Positions 1 through 8,678 of a stretch of 64,000 bases of DNA are shown one piece after another. The translations under genes and the position numbers were made by a program. Position 1 is the first letter of the stretch; each line of letters begins with the position of its first letter. The DNA comes from an uncultured Psychrobacter sp. (GTDB lineage Bacteria > Pseudomonadota > Gammaproteobacteria > Pseudomonadales > Moraxellaceae), in assembly GCF_947500265.1 (NCBI RefSeq), contig NZ_CANMRN010000010.1, positions 1-64,000 on the forward strand. The letters run 5' to 3'. A model generated the notes under the pieces. It saw only the letters and a list, made by a program, of their open reading frames with translations, did no database searches and had not been told where the DNA came from.

Positions 1-88
1 TAACTATCAAATAACTATCAAATAACTATCAAATAACTATCAAATAACTATCAAATAACTATCAAATAACTATCAAATAACTATCAAA
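1..88. repeat. Perfect 11-bp tandem repeat, 8 copies
   Basis: The unit TAACTATCAAA is repeated eight times without a mismatch and starts at the first base of the window, so the array may continue upstream. It contains stop codons in some frames and lies about 170 bp upstream of the aldo-keto reductase gene. It is probably a non-coding minisatellite that can vary in copy number. No function can be assigned. Confidence 0.95.
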
Positions 89-173
89 AATCACGTTACA
101 GCCTGTTTGCCCTTTGTAGGAAACCGTCACTCACTCTTCCACTTGTCTTTAGTTTTTCTTATAGTGGACAGGC

Positions 174-208
174 TCAATAGTAATTTACTCGTTAGACCAT
201 ACTATTGA
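174..208. promoter_or_regulatory. Operator-like 9-bp inverted repeat upstream of dkgB-like gene
   Basis: TCAATAGTA at 174-182 is the exact reverse complement of TACTATTGA at 200-208, with 17 bases between the arms. It sits 53 bp before the start codon of the aldo-keto reductase, where a dimeric regulator could bind. No regulator gene is next to it, so the factor is unknown. Confidence 0.4.
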
Positions 209-260
209 TGACATTTAAAACTAACGAAAATTATAAGATATAAACAATAAGGATAATAAT

Positions 261-1109
261 ATGAGCGCTAAAAACTATAATATTCGTACCGCTGGACAAG
301 CAAATATCCCAATCCTAGGCCTAGGTACTTGGCAGTCAACTGGACAAGACTGCGTAGACGTGGTTAAAAAAGCGTTAGAAATGGGGTATGAGCATATCGA
401 CACCGCTCAAGCTTATGGTAATGAAAAAGAAGTGGGCGAAGGTATCAGACAGTCAAGCGTGGCTCGTGATAAGTTCTTTTTGACTACCAAGATTTTTCCA
501 GATGATATGAAGTTTGAGCCAGAAAAACTGGTCGCAGCAGCGAAACGTTCTTTGGAAGATTTGGGTACAGATTATGTCGATCTGTTGCTATTGCACTGGC
601 CTGATGACCGCGTACCGTTATCTGAGACCATTCCTGCGCTGTGTGAACTCCAAAAGCAAGGCTTAACGCGTCATATTGGTGTTTCAAACTTCAATATCGC
701 TAATATCATTGAGGCCAAGAAATATGCTGATGTGCCTATCGTCGTGAACCAAGTAGAGTTTCATCCGTTCATTAAACAAAACACATTGCAGACCTTCTTA
801 AATAATCATCACATTCTATTAGAGGCCTACTCACCATTAGCACGTGGTGATGTATTTGATAATGAAGTAATTAAAGGGATTGCAGATAAGCACAACGTAA
901 CGCCAGCACAAATCTCGTTAGCATGGATCTTATCAGACAAGCATCGTGTGGCTATTCCGAAAACTTCTAACCCTGATCACCTGCAAGGCAATCTAGATGC
1001 CATCAAGGTCGAATTAAGTGCAGATGAGTTAGAAAAAATTGGTAACCTAGCCAGCTCTGACGGTCGTAAAATTGAACATCCTGACTATAGCCCAGTATGG
1101 GATGACTAA
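261..1109 (+). CDS. dkgB: Aldo/keto reductase, DkgB-like (2,5-diketo-D-gluconate reductase B type)
   Basis: A 282-residue cytosolic NADPH-dependent aldo/keto reductase expected to reduce small aldehydes and ketones such as methylglyoxal or 2,5-diketogluconate. The family tetrad is visible: Asp in HIDTAQAYGNE, Tyr in the same segment, Lys in TTKIF and His in LLHWP. The C-terminal half carries the cofactor motif around IPKTSNPDHL, and the ending PVWDD resembles E. coli DkgB. Length fits the family (about 267-280). An AAGGA ribosome site lies about 8 bases before the ATG. The gene stands alone and faces ccmE across a shared terminator. The true substrate cannot be told from sequence, so the symbol is by similarity only. 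Confidence 0.85.
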   Translation: MSAKNYNIRTAGQANIPILGLGTWQSTGQDCVDVVKKALEMGYEHIDTAQAYGNEKEVGEGIRQSSVARDKFFLTTKIFPDDMKFEPEKLVAAAKRSLEDLGTDYVDLLLLHWPDDRVPLSETIPALCELQKQGLTRHIGVSNFNIANIIEAKKYADVPIVVNQVEFHPFIKQNTLQTFLNNHHILLEAYSPLARGDVFDNEVIKGIADKHNVTPAQISLAWILSDKHRVAIPKTSNPDHLQGNLDAIKVELSADELEKIGNLASSDGRKIEHPDYSPVWDD

Positions 1110-1160
1110 TAGGGTTAATAAGTACGATCAACTGATTAGCTAAACAAAGCTCAATGAAAA

Positions 1161-1187
1161 GCCACCGATAATCGGTGGCTTTTTTTT
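1161..1187. terminator. Intrinsic terminator between convergent dkgB-like gene and ccmE
   Basis: Stem GCCACCGA/TCGGTGGC with a three-base loop, followed by a run of eight T. On the opposite strand the stem is followed by a short A/T-rich stretch, so it may also stop ccm transcription. Confidence 0.85.
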
Positions 1188-1211
1188 ATATGGTACGACA
1201 ACTTATAATCG

Positions 1212-1712
1212 CTACTGTTGTAGCGTTTCGGTCTCATGAATTTTTTCAGCAGGATTATACTGTTCAGAAGTAGGTATCGCTCCACTGCGATTGTTTTCTT
1301 TCATAGATTTGGCAACTTCTGGTGGCATATAGTTTTCGTCATGCTTAGCCAACACTTCCCCAGCAACGAAAGTATCGCCTTGCATTTTACCCGTAGCTAC
1401 GACGCCTGAATTTTCAGCAAATAAATCTGGCAGAATACCTTGGTAAGTCACGGGCACGGTTGACTGAAAATCAGTAATCGCAAACTCAACATTTAATGGA
1501 TTGTCTGCTGCACGCTGCACACTACCGGCAACCACCATACCCCCAGCACGAATACGTTTGTCTTGAGGCGCTTCGCCTTGGGCAATAGCGGTTGCATCAA
1601 AGTAGTAGTCAGTTTGCTGCCCGATGGCATAAATAACCAACATAACTGCTACTGCCGCACCTGCCAGCGTAAACATAACCCACGTCAGTTTTTTCCGACG
1701 AACTGCATTCAT
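1212..1712 (-). CDS. ccmE: Cytochrome c maturation haem chaperone CcmE
   Basis: A periplasmic, membrane-anchored haem chaperone that binds haem covalently and passes it to the cytochrome c ligation machinery. One N-terminal membrane segment (about residues 10-30) is followed by an OB-fold. The haem-attaching His is in [13 protein letters not shown], at about residue 124. I chose the ATG at 1712, giving MNAVRRKK, because E. coli CcmE starts in the same way and a GGGGTAGTGG stretch precedes it. The frame also stays open to an ATG at 1751 and a TTG at 1757, so a longer form with 13-15 extra residues is possible. It is the last gene of ccmABCDE. No ccmF, ccmG or ccmH follows. Confidence 0.95.
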   Translation of the reverse strand: MNAVRRKKLTWVMFTLAGAAVAVMLVIYAIGQQTDYYFDATAIAQGEAPQDKRIRAGGMVVAGSVQRAADNPLNVEFAITDFQSTVPVTYQGILPDLFAENSGVVATGKMQGDTFVAGEVLAKHDENYMPPEVAKSMKENNRSGAIPTSEQYNPAEKIHETETLQQ

Positions 1713-1955
1713 ACCACTACCCCATTGATGAGTCACTGTTTTAGGATCCATAATCAATCTACAAAACAGAAAATTTTGAAGAAACTACCATTAGAAAAAC
1801 GTTTTGAAAATGTCTTTCTAATCGTACTCTTCTAATCGCTATATGGTAGCATTTTTCAGACAAATCAATAAGCCTCATCGCTACTCGCAAGGTCATATTT
1901 TTGTCAGTGTAAGGATACGGCTTCTTACGCTAAAACCATGATATTAAGATGATTT

Positions 1956-2177
1956 TTATTCAGCTTGTTTGGTTACAGGCGTTGAGGTTTTGGTCGTTCG
2001 CTGGGCTTGACGCGCTTGCTGGATGGTTAGCTGTTTGATAAGTGACTGTCGCTGTCTGCGGCTATAGATAATAAATGCCAACATCACGCCAATCGTTATC
2101 GCCCAGCACGACCACACAAAAACCCCATGCTTACCCATGGCGAAAAACTCAGATACGCTATAAAAGTAAGGCTGCAT
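1956..2177 (-). CDS. ccmD: Haem exporter protein CcmD
   Basis: A 73-residue single-span membrane protein that helps release holo-CcmE from the CcmABC complex. The N-terminal SVSEFFAMGKHGVFVW motif, one hydrophobic segment (about 22-42) and a basic cytoplasmic tail (SRRQRQ) are typical of CcmD. It lies 16 bp downstream of ccmC with an AGGAA ribosome site, so the two are probably transcribed together. A 198-base gap (to the ATG at 1751) or 243-base gap (to the ATG at 1712) separates it from ccmE. Confidence 0.93.
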   Translation of the reverse strand: MQPYFYSVSEFFAMGKHGVFVWSCWAITIGVMLAFIIYSRRQRQSLIKQLTIQQARQAQRTTKTSTPVTKQAE

Positions 2178-2193
2178 AGTATGTTCCTAGCCG

Positions 2194-2982
2194 TTATTTG
2201 TGTTGACCACGAATGTATTCTTTGACCCACGCTTTGCCTTGATCACGGTATAAAATCAGCGTGTTGGTACGATAAATCGCTAATGTCGCAACCAGTAAAT
2301 AGCTGCCAATAATCATCAGTAGCAGAGGCATCCACATATCTGCCGACATCTTCGGTGCGGCAGTCAAGCTAAAGGTCGCGCCTTGATGCAAGGTATTCCA
2401 CCACTCTACTGAGTACTTGATAATAGGCAGATTCACTGCGCCCACAATAGATAAAATGGCGGCCGCTTTACCGCGATTGGCCGTATGTTCAAACGCAGCA
2501 AACAGTGCCATCACGCCCGCGTATAGAAACGCTAATATCAGCATTGAAGTAAGACGTGCGTCCCATACCCAGTAAGTACCCCATGTTGGCTTTGCCCAGA
2601 TAGAGCCTGTAAGCAAACTGATGACACACAGCAAAAACCCCATCGGAGCAAGTGCCTGCGCGACCAGACTGGCCGTCTTAATCTTCCATACCAAATAGAT
2701 TACCCCCAAGACTGCGAGAGAAAAATAGATAGAAATGGCAAGACTGGCCGCTGGAACATGGATAAAGATAATGCGATAGCTATTGCCCTGAAGATAATCA
2801 GGCGGCGCAAAAGCAAGGCCCCATACGCTACCAATGAGCAAACAGAGACTGGCTAATATCGCTAACCACTTGACCCAAGGGCTAAAGATACGAAAAAACT
2901 GCTTGGTACCCACAGTGGTCAAGAAACCCTGCCAAATGCGCTGCCACAAGCTAGGGGATGAGACGTTATTCAGGTTGGGCAT
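2194..2982 (-). CDS. ccmC: Haem exporter permease CcmC
   Basis: A 262-residue inner-membrane protein with six hydrophobic segments that presents haem to CcmE. The tryptophan-rich WWD-type segment reads WGTYWVWDARLT, and conserved His residues occur near IIFIHVPAA and NTLHQG. The N-terminal 40 residues before the first span are slightly longer than in E. coli. No clear ribosome site precedes the ATG at 2982. The 229-base gap to ccmB contains a good extended -10 element on this strand, suggesting that ccmC-D-E can be transcribed separately from ccmA-B. Confidence 0.95.
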   Translation of the reverse strand: MPNLNNVSSPSLWQRIWQGFLTTVGTKQFFRIFSPWVKWLAILASLCLLIGSVWGLAFAPPDYLQGNSYRIIFIHVPAASLAISIYFSLAVLGVIYLVWKIKTASLVAQALAPMGFLLCVISLLTGSIWAKPTWGTYWVWDARLTSMLILAFLYAGVMALFAAFEHTANRGKAAAILSIVGAVNLPIIKYSVEWWNTLHQGATFSLTAAPKMSADMWMPLLLMIIGSYLLVATLAIYRTNTLILYRDQGKAWVKEYIRGQHK

Positions 2983-3112
2983 GGGAAGAAACCTATTACA
3001 CAGCTTACTGGCGATAAAGAATGCGGTCTACTAAAGCACCACTATCAACTCACCTGCTGGCGTTAAACACTGGATAGAATCTACAAAGAGCTGTTTACGT
3101 ATTCAATTGACT

Positions 3113-3121
3113 ATTATAGCA
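3113..3121 (-). promoter_or_regulatory. Candidate extended -10 promoter for ccmCDE
   Basis: Read on the minus strand, this is TGCTATAAT: a consensus TATAAT preceded by the TGn extension, about 130 bases before the ccmC ATG. The -35 region is poor, as is usual for extended -10 promoters. Confidence 0.5.
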
Positions 3122-3211
3122 AAATTGCCAGTTTTCACCACGATGTTAATACGTGTGATGCAGATAACTAGATTTAGATAACTGGATTTAGGATTACAAA
3201 ACGCAAATCGT

Positions 3212-3958
3212 TTAATTAAGCCATGACATTTTTAAAGTTGTAGCAATCACCCAAGGCATGACTAAGACAGAAACAATACTTCCTGCTAGTAATAAGGCTA
3301 AAATGGGCAAGCCGTTAAGCCCAGAAGCGAATAAATCAACTGCACCTGTAGCAAAAATCAATACCGGCAACTGCATCGGTAAAGCAATCAAAGGCACCAA
3401 TACTGCCCCATTCTTTAACGATAGCGTCAAGCTACTGGCAATCGCGGATAGCATTAGGAGCATTGGGCTACCTGTCACGATAGAAGCCATCAATATCCAC
3501 GCTTCAAACCAACTGAGCTGAAATAACGGCACGGCAAGCAAGCTAAGCGCTGCCACAATACCACTGCTAAAAATCCAATGAATGACCAGTCTAATCAGCA
3601 CCCATAGCGGTAGTGACGCTTTGGCCACGACCAATTGCGCAAGCGTACCATTATCAAGCGCAGGCTTGAATAATCCATCAACGCCCATTACCAGTGACAA
3701 TAACGCAGCAATCCACACTGCTGATACGCCCAGACGCTGTAATAGCGCAGGCTCACTACCAACTGCCAACGGAAACAAAGTAATAATCACTAAGAACAGC
3801 ACTAATGGATACAACCATTGCACCGCTCCTTGCTGCTTGACTTGCCATTCGCGGCGCCAAAGCTGCAGGAAGCCAATACTGCGAGGCACTGCGACAATAG
3901 CATTTGGACTTTTATTCATGGCTGCTACTGATCCTACTTGTATTGGACTGTCTGTCAT
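3212..3958 (-). CDS. ccmB: Haem exporter permease CcmB
   Basis: Membrane subunit of the CcmAB ATPase that releases haem-loaded CcmE. Six hydrophobic segments and the family motif VLFLVIITLFPLAVGSEP are present. The PALDNGTLAQL and LPMQLPVLIFATGAVD segments match CcmB. I chose the ATG at 3958 (MTDSPIQ) because AAGGA lies six bases upstream; the frame extends 13 codons further without a better signal. The first 30 residues before the family match are a non-conserved extension. It follows ccmA by 45 bases, so the two are one transcription unit. Confidence 0.95.
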   Translation of the reverse strand: MTDSPIQVGSVAAMNKSPNAIVAVPRSIGFLQLWRREWQVKQQGAVQWLYPLVLFLVIITLFPLAVGSEPALLQRLGVSAVWIAALLSLVMGVDGLFKPALDNGTLAQLVVAKASLPLWVLIRLVIHWIFSSGIVAALSLLAVPLFQLSWFEAWILMASIVTGSPMLLMLSAIASSLTLSLKNGAVLVPLIALPMQLPVLIFATGAVDLFASGLNGLPILALLLAGSIVSVLVMPWVIATTLKMSWLN

Positions 3959-4003
3959 TATTTGTCCTTGCACGTATACTGATGGTACTGATAGCAATCA
4001 AAC

Positions 4004-4633
4004 TTATACCATATAATCTGACAAATCGAGTACCTGATTGGCGACACCGACTGCTTGATGACTGGTCATTAGTATCGACCCGCCAGCCTGTGCAAAATCG
4101 CGTAATCGCTCTTCCATACGTGCCACCATATCGACATCTAGCGCCGTGAAAGGCTCATCAAGTAACCAGAGCGGTGTCACATCAGGAGTTAGTAGGTACA
4201 ATCGCGCCAGCGTGATGCGGCGCGTTTGCCCAGCGGACAAATGACTTGAGCTAATCGTTTCAAACCCTTGTAGCCCAACCCATGTGAGTGCATCATCAAT
4301 ATCAGCAGCGCTTAGCGTGATGCCATATAAGTTCAGTAGAAACGTCAGGTTTTGTGCTACTGTCAGATTCGGATGGATGCCTAATTGATGCGAGACATAT
4401 AAAGGCTGGATGGGCAAACCCGCATGACCTTGATAAGTAACTTCACCTGACAAAACAGGTAACAATCCAGCCAATTGCATGAGTAACGTGGTCTTTCCCG
4501 TCCCATTTGCCCCGATGAGATGGCAAATACTACCCGCAGATAGCTGCAACGCAACTCCTTCGCACAGCGGTATCTCACCGCGCTGAACCGTCAGCTCCTC
4601 AAGTGCAAGTAAAGGCGTATCCAAAACCGTCAT
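4004..4633 (-). CDS. ccmA: Haem exporter ATP-binding protein CcmA
   Basis: ABC ATPase of the CcmAB complex, 209 residues, the usual length. Walker A is GANGTGKTT (about residues 41-49), the signature is LSAGQTRR, and Walker B is LWLLDEPFTALD, followed by a switch His in TSHQ. I prefer the ATG at 4633, which has AGGGG just upstream, over the in-frame TTG one codon earlier. It is the first gene of the ccm cluster. It is divergent from the unknown gene at 4796, so the 162-base space between them must hold promoters for both directions. Confidence 0.95.
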   Translation of the reverse strand: MTVLDTPLLALEELTVQRGEIPLCEGVALQLSAGSICHLIGANGTGKTTLLMQLAGLLPVLSGEVTYQGHAGLPIQPLYVSHQLGIHPNLTVAQNLTFLLNLYGITLSAADIDDALTWVGLQGFETISSSHLSAGQTRRITLARLYLLTPDVTPLWLLDEPFTALDVDMVARMEERLRDFAQAGGSILMTSHQAVGVANQVLDLSDYMV

Positions 4634-4753
4634 CAAAACCCCTGGTTATTTATCAAGCAGCAGTCAATATTCATCACAAACAAAGGCAATGTTCGTGGCA
4701 TAATACCCTATGCTCGCTACAAACACACAGTATAGCAAATTGTCGATTACTCT

Positions 4754-4825
4754 GACTTCAAAAAGTACGACCTCAAAAAAATACGACTTTAAAATATGAC
4801 TTCAAAACCTATGCCGACTTCACAA
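4754..4825. repeat. Imperfect direct repeats of about 13-16 bp overlapping a start codon
   Basis: Units beginning GACTTCAAAAAGTAC (4754), GACCTCAAAAAAATAC (4769), GACTTTAAAATAT (4785), GACTTCAAAACC (4798) and GACTTCACAAG (4815) follow one another. They run from the leader into the first codons of the next gene. The repeat looks like past slippage that may have moved the translation start. Confidence 0.6.
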
Positions 4826-5905
4826 GATAACCAAAAACCTAATACTGCTGCAGAGACTAACAATGACAACGCAGACACTAACTTGTCAAAACAGCCATCA
4901 GCCAACCGTTTGACAGTAGATAGCTTGATCGATGCTCAAATTAACTTTATACAGCAGTGGTTGCACAATCAAGCTGAGCCACTAGCGATGGAAGCTTGGC
5001 AATGGTTTGGTGCGCAGCCTTTAAGCAAATATATTACCTGCGATCATTTACAGCAGCTGATGAAAGACTGGCTGTTAAATCAGCCGATGACTGAGGTGAT
5101 GCGTACTGATATCCGTGATATTTTGCACACTATTATTTATCATCCAGTCAATGACAACGTGCCTTTGTCTGAGTTGGTCGATGATGCCCAAGTCGAAACT
5201 CTGGCCAACTATATCGGTAGCCATAAGCAGCAGCGTAACATGTTGATTCATACGCTGGTCGGTAACGAAACCTTTGCAGATTTATTGACCCAAACACTCT
5301 ATCACGCTATCAATGACTTTATGGAAAGCACCCTCGATAAAGCAGGTGGCGTTGGTAAATTGATGAAGCTTGGACGCAGCTCTTTTGAAAAGGCGACCAA
5401 CAGAAACCTCGATGAAAAACTGCAAACGTACCTGCATCGCAATATCAAAGATTTGACGCGTAAAGCCGAGGCCAATGCACAGGAACACTTATCAAACGAA
5501 GAAGTGGCGCGTCTGATGGTCATGGGCTGGGATCGCATCAAGGACCAACCGATCAGCGAGATACAAACCTACTTAAGCGATGAACCCGGTAATAGTAGCA
5601 TTGACCATATCGAAGCCAGTATCCAACAAAGCTACAATCGCCTGCGACTGTCACCGTATCTGCACAACTTAGTCTCGGCAAGCATTGACACTTGGTATGC
5701 CAATCATCAGTCTGACACGATGGCGACCATCGCGGCGAGTTTACACATTGACGAAGCTGCCATGAAGCAATGTAGCACTACACTACTGCCTATCGTGTAC
5801 GATGCTCTTGAGACGCCTTGGTTGACGGCTCATATTCGTGAAATGCTAGCAGCGTTCTATGCACAGCCTGCTATCAAAGAAGGCTTGGCACTCACTCACG
5901 ATTAA
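4796..5905 (+). CDS. Conserved hypothetical protein, mostly helical, 369 aa
   Basis: I do not recognise a family for this protein. There is no signal peptide or membrane segment. The first 40 residues are low-complexity (N, T, D, Q rich) and likely disordered. The rest is predicted by eye to be helical, with regularly spaced Leu/Ile, and includes a basic stretch around LGRSSFEKATNRNLDEKLQ. The ATG at 4796 has no ribosome site and lies inside a repeat; an ATG at 4811 is an alternative start. It is followed 30 bases later by the YbjN-domain gene, so the two are probably cotranscribed. It is probably a cytosolic protein of Moraxellaceae with unknown role. Confidence 0.75.
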   Translation: MTSKPMPTSQDNQKPNTAAETNNDNADTNLSKQPSANRLTVDSLIDAQINFIQQWLHNQAEPLAMEAWQWFGAQPLSKYITCDHLQQLMKDWLLNQPMTEVMRTDIRDILHTIIYHPVNDNVPLSELVDDAQVETLANYIGSHKQQRNMLIHTLVGNETFADLLTQTLYHAINDFMESTLDKAGGVGKLMKLGRSSFEKATNRNLDEKLQTYLHRNIKDLTRKAEANAQEHLSNEEVARLMVMGWDRIKDQPISEIQTYLSDEPGNSSIDHIEASIQQSYNRLRLSPYLHNLVSASIDTWYANHQSDTMATIAASLHIDEAAMKQCSTTLLPIVYDALETPWLTAHIREMLAAFYAQPAIKEGLALTHD

Positions 5906-5935
5906 TTTATAACCCTTACTTGTCAGCATACTATT

Positions 5936-6739
5936 ATGAGTCAACGCAATAAACTCAGCTTGTGGCAAAAGATCAAACGGTTACTGACTGCTGCCGCACC
6001 GCAGTCAGTCGTCGATGCTGCAAGCGAGCAAGGGCGTACATCACTTGCTGGCAGTGAGATTAGTAATACAAAAAATATATCGGCTGATATCTCTCATGAA
6101 TTAGAGGCGAATCAAGGCAGCGAACAGGATAACGCTCAAGCAAATACATCTCAACTCAAAACCGATAACTTGAAAACCGATAGCGCAAATGCAGAATCTA
6201 AAAACCAAAGTAATACGCCTATCGTCGACTGTTTAAAGCAATACTTCAATGACAAACAATGGCACTACACGCATTATCGACCCAAAACCAACGATAGCCA
6301 GAAGTCGCATCATTTATCCTTGAGGATGCGTCATAAGCAAATAAACTGTGGCTATCTGTTTCGGGTACAAGAAAAAAACAAACTACTGGCCATCTACGGC
6401 ATCTTGCCATTTTTGATACCAGAAAGTCATCAAAGTGCCGCGATGCTACTCATCACCCAAATCAACTACGACATGCTAGTCGGTAATCTAGAGATGGATG
6501 TTAACGATGGTGAGATACGCTACAAAAATGCTATCGATGTCGAAGCGGTTGGTCTAGATAATGAGATCATTGAGCATTTACTACAAAGCGTGGTTGCGAT
6601 GACCACGGTCGCTAACGAGCTATTTGGCAACTTAGTTAATAACCAAGACCCTGCTGAAGACATGCAAACGCTACTTGTAGAGCTACGTCAACAGGCAGAC
6701 GCGCGCACGTTCTTTTTACCGACTCAGTTTGTTCAATAG
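5936..6739 (+). CDS. YbjN-domain protein (PF10722-type)
   Basis: A 267-residue protein with a disordered, Asn/Gln/Ser-rich first 95 residues and a YbjN domain from about 96 to 235. The domain shows the typical LLAIYGILPFLIPES and INYDMLVGNLEMDVNDGE segments. YbjN proteins are tied to stress, motility and exopolysaccharide phenotypes in enterobacteria, and their fold resembles type III secretion chaperones; the molecular role is unsettled. The N-terminal extension is longer than in E. coli YbjN (about 158 residues). No strong ribosome site is seen. It probably shares a transcript with the gene before it. Confidence 0.75.
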   Translation: MSQRNKLSLWQKIKRLLTAAAPQSVVDAASEQGRTSLAGSEISNTKNISADISHELEANQGSEQDNAQANTSQLKTDNLKTDSANAESKNQSNTPIVDCLKQYFNDKQWHYTHYRPKTNDSQKSHHLSLRMRHKQINCGYLFRVQEKNKLLAIYGILPFLIPESHQSAAMLLITQINYDMLVGNLEMDVNDGEIRYKNAIDVEAVGLDNEIIEHLLQSVVAMTTVANELFGNLVNNQDPAEDMQTLLVELRQQADARTFFLPTQFVQ

Positions 6740-6867
6740 TTCAGTCCGTTCGATAATTAAGTTCATTCGATAAACTGGTTTTTCAATCAAGCCATAATCT
6801 ACGATAGCTGATACTTATCCCTTTATTCTTCTATCCAAAAAACCATCAATACTAAGCTAGAAATCTT

Positions 6868-7782
6868 ATGCTAAAAATTGCCTACTCTGACGTCTTTCGC
6901 TATTCCGTGCCCGAAAAGCACCGCTTCCCTATGCAAAAGTACATTATGATTCCTGAGCGTCTACTGGCAGAAGGAACGATCAGCCAAGATAACTTCTTTG
7001 CCCCTGCTCGCTTAAGCGAAGATGAGATTTTGACCACGCATACCGCAGAGTACTGGTATCAGCTTAAAACTCAAACACTACCGCGCAAGGCTGCTCGTGC
7101 GATCGGATTTGAGATGACACCGCAGTTGGTCGAGCGCGGACGTTATATTGCTCATGCAACGTATGAATGCGCGCTATATGCTCAGCAATATGGCGTGGCC
7201 ATGAACGTCGCAGGCGGCACCCATCACTCTTTTGCTGGTCATGGAGAAGGGTTTTGCGTATTTAATGATGTCTGTATCGCTAGCAACTTATTGCTAAATC
7301 GTGGACAGGCACAAAAGATTTTAGTTATAGATTTAGATGTTCATCAAGGCAATGGTAACGCCAGTATCATGGCAAATGAACCACGCGTTTTTGTTTTTAG
7401 CATGCACGGTGCAAAGAACTATCCGTTTCGTAAGCAAGTATCAGACTTAGATATTGAGCTGGACAATGATACTGGCGATGCTGAGTATTTACAGATATTA
7501 GAAGATACGCTGCCACGCTTAATCGCTGAGGTTGCGCCAGATATGATTTTTTATCAGTCTGCAGTCGACGTGCTCGCTACCGATAAACTCGGCAAACTTG
7601 GTTTGACACAAGCAGGGTGCAAGGCGCGTGATGAATATGTCCTGCAGCAAGCAAAAGCCGCCAATATCCCTGTCGCTATCGTGATGGGTGGCGGCTACTC
7701 AGAAGATATCGAAGATGTGGTTGAAGCGCATTGTAATACCTTTCGTTTGGCACAGCAGATATTTTTTGAAGAATTGGTCTAA
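6868..7782 (+). CDS. Histone-deacetylase-family zinc hydrolase (class IV-like)
   Basis: A 304-residue metalloenzyme of the arginase/deacetylase fold. The active-site pair is His119-His120 in GGTHHSFAGHGEG. The zinc ligands are Asp157 and His159 in DLDVHQGNG and Asp234 in SAVD, and the catalytic Tyr277 is in GGGYS. All key residues are present, so it should be active. The single compact domain resembles HDAC11-like bacterial proteins, whose substrates are mostly unknown (acyl-lysine, acetylpolyamine or other amides). It stands alone between a YbjN gene and a convergent transporter. The substrate cannot be inferred from its neighbours. Confidence 0.88.
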   Translation: MLKIAYSDVFRYSVPEKHRFPMQKYIMIPERLLAEGTISQDNFFAPARLSEDEILTTHTAEYWYQLKTQTLPRKAARAIGFEMTPQLVERGRYIAHATYECALYAQQYGVAMNVAGGTHHSFAGHGEGFCVFNDVCIASNLLLNRGQAQKILVIDLDVHQGNGNASIMANEPRVFVFSMHGAKNYPFRKQVSDLDIELDNDTGDAEYLQILEDTLPRLIAEVAPDMIFYQSAVDVLATDKLGKLGLTQAGCKARDEYVLQQAKAANIPVAIVMGGGYSEDIEDVVEAHCNTFRLAQQIFFEELV

Positions 7783-7815
7783 TAAAATATCGCTGAAAAG
7801 GCTCATATACCCTAG

Positions 7816-8607
7816 CTATAACAATGCGGTAATGCCTTGCCAGCCAACGCGTATACCAAGCACGATTAAAATCAATAAAATAAGCTGACGAAAACGCGCT
7901 TGCGGTAAATAGCGACGCAAACGGATTCCAACTAGCAGTGTGACTATAGACAGCACACTCAAAAAAGTAATCAGCTGCCACTCACCACTGCTCAGTGCCA
8001 TGATGGGCTCACGCAACACGATAATTTGAGCAATCTTTCCTAAGAAATAGCACATGTTACCGACTTTGGCGATAGTGTTTTTATCGTCACTAGCAGACAA
8101 TAAATACATCATCAGTATGGTCGACATCGCATTGGTCGAGCCGCCGATGACGCCTGCACCAAAGCCAACGGCAATTAACATAGGCTTAGTATTTGGTAGA
8201 CGGATTTGTTTGCCGAGTAAGCTACTCACAACGTAAAAGGCAATGACCGCGGCCAACAATAAAAGAATATAAGCGCTATCAACCCATAGCAAGAGTTTCG
8301 CACCTAAAATGCTACCCAATAGGCTAGTAAGCGCAAGCAACCAATAGCGTCTGCCGTAGTAGATAAAGTTTTGCCAAATGGTGCGCTCACCGCCTACTAG
8401 CCAGGTCATCACATTGACAACTAGCGAGGGGAAAATTACTAACACAATGGCGTGTTGCAATGGGTACATACTAGCAAGCGCGGTGGTCGTCACTAGCGTT
8501 GCGCCAAGTCCGCTAATACCATGTAGCAGTGAAGCAAGCGCAAAAATGATCGTCAGCACTAGCATCTGAGTGCTATCGTTACCAGCTATATTCATCATAT
8601 CGGTCAC
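7816..8607 (-). CDS. TauE/SafE family membrane transporter
   Basis: A 263-residue inner-membrane protein with about eight hydrophobic segments. It has the TauE/SafE (PF01925) N-terminal pattern HGISGLGATLVTTTALA and the mid-protein repeat GFGAGVIGGSTNAMSTIL, which reflect the internal duplication of the family. Members export sulfite, sulfoacetate or related organic anions, or are of unknown substrate. The start is uncertain: GTG at 8607 or ATG at 8598/8595, none with a clear ribosome site. It converges on the deacetylase-like gene and is followed upstream by coaBC on the same strand. Confidence 0.85.
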   Translation of the reverse strand: MTDMMNIAGNDSTQMLVLTIIFALASLLHGISGLGATLVTTTALASMYPLQHAIVLVIFPSLVVNVMTWLVGGERTIWQNFIYYGRRYWLLALTSLLGSILGAKLLLWVDSAYILLLLAAVIAFYVVSSLLGKQIRLPNTKPMLIAVGFGAGVIGGSTNAMSTILMMYLLSASDDKNTIAKVGNMCYFLGKIAQIIVLREPIMALSSGEWQLITFLSVLSIVTLLVGIRLRRYLPQARFRQLILLILIVLGIRVGWQGITALL

Positions 8608-8678
8608 ACCATTTGAGGCTCAGCGTCTGTATCTACACACTATCTACATGCTAGCTATCAGATTTAGCGCCTGTAGCT

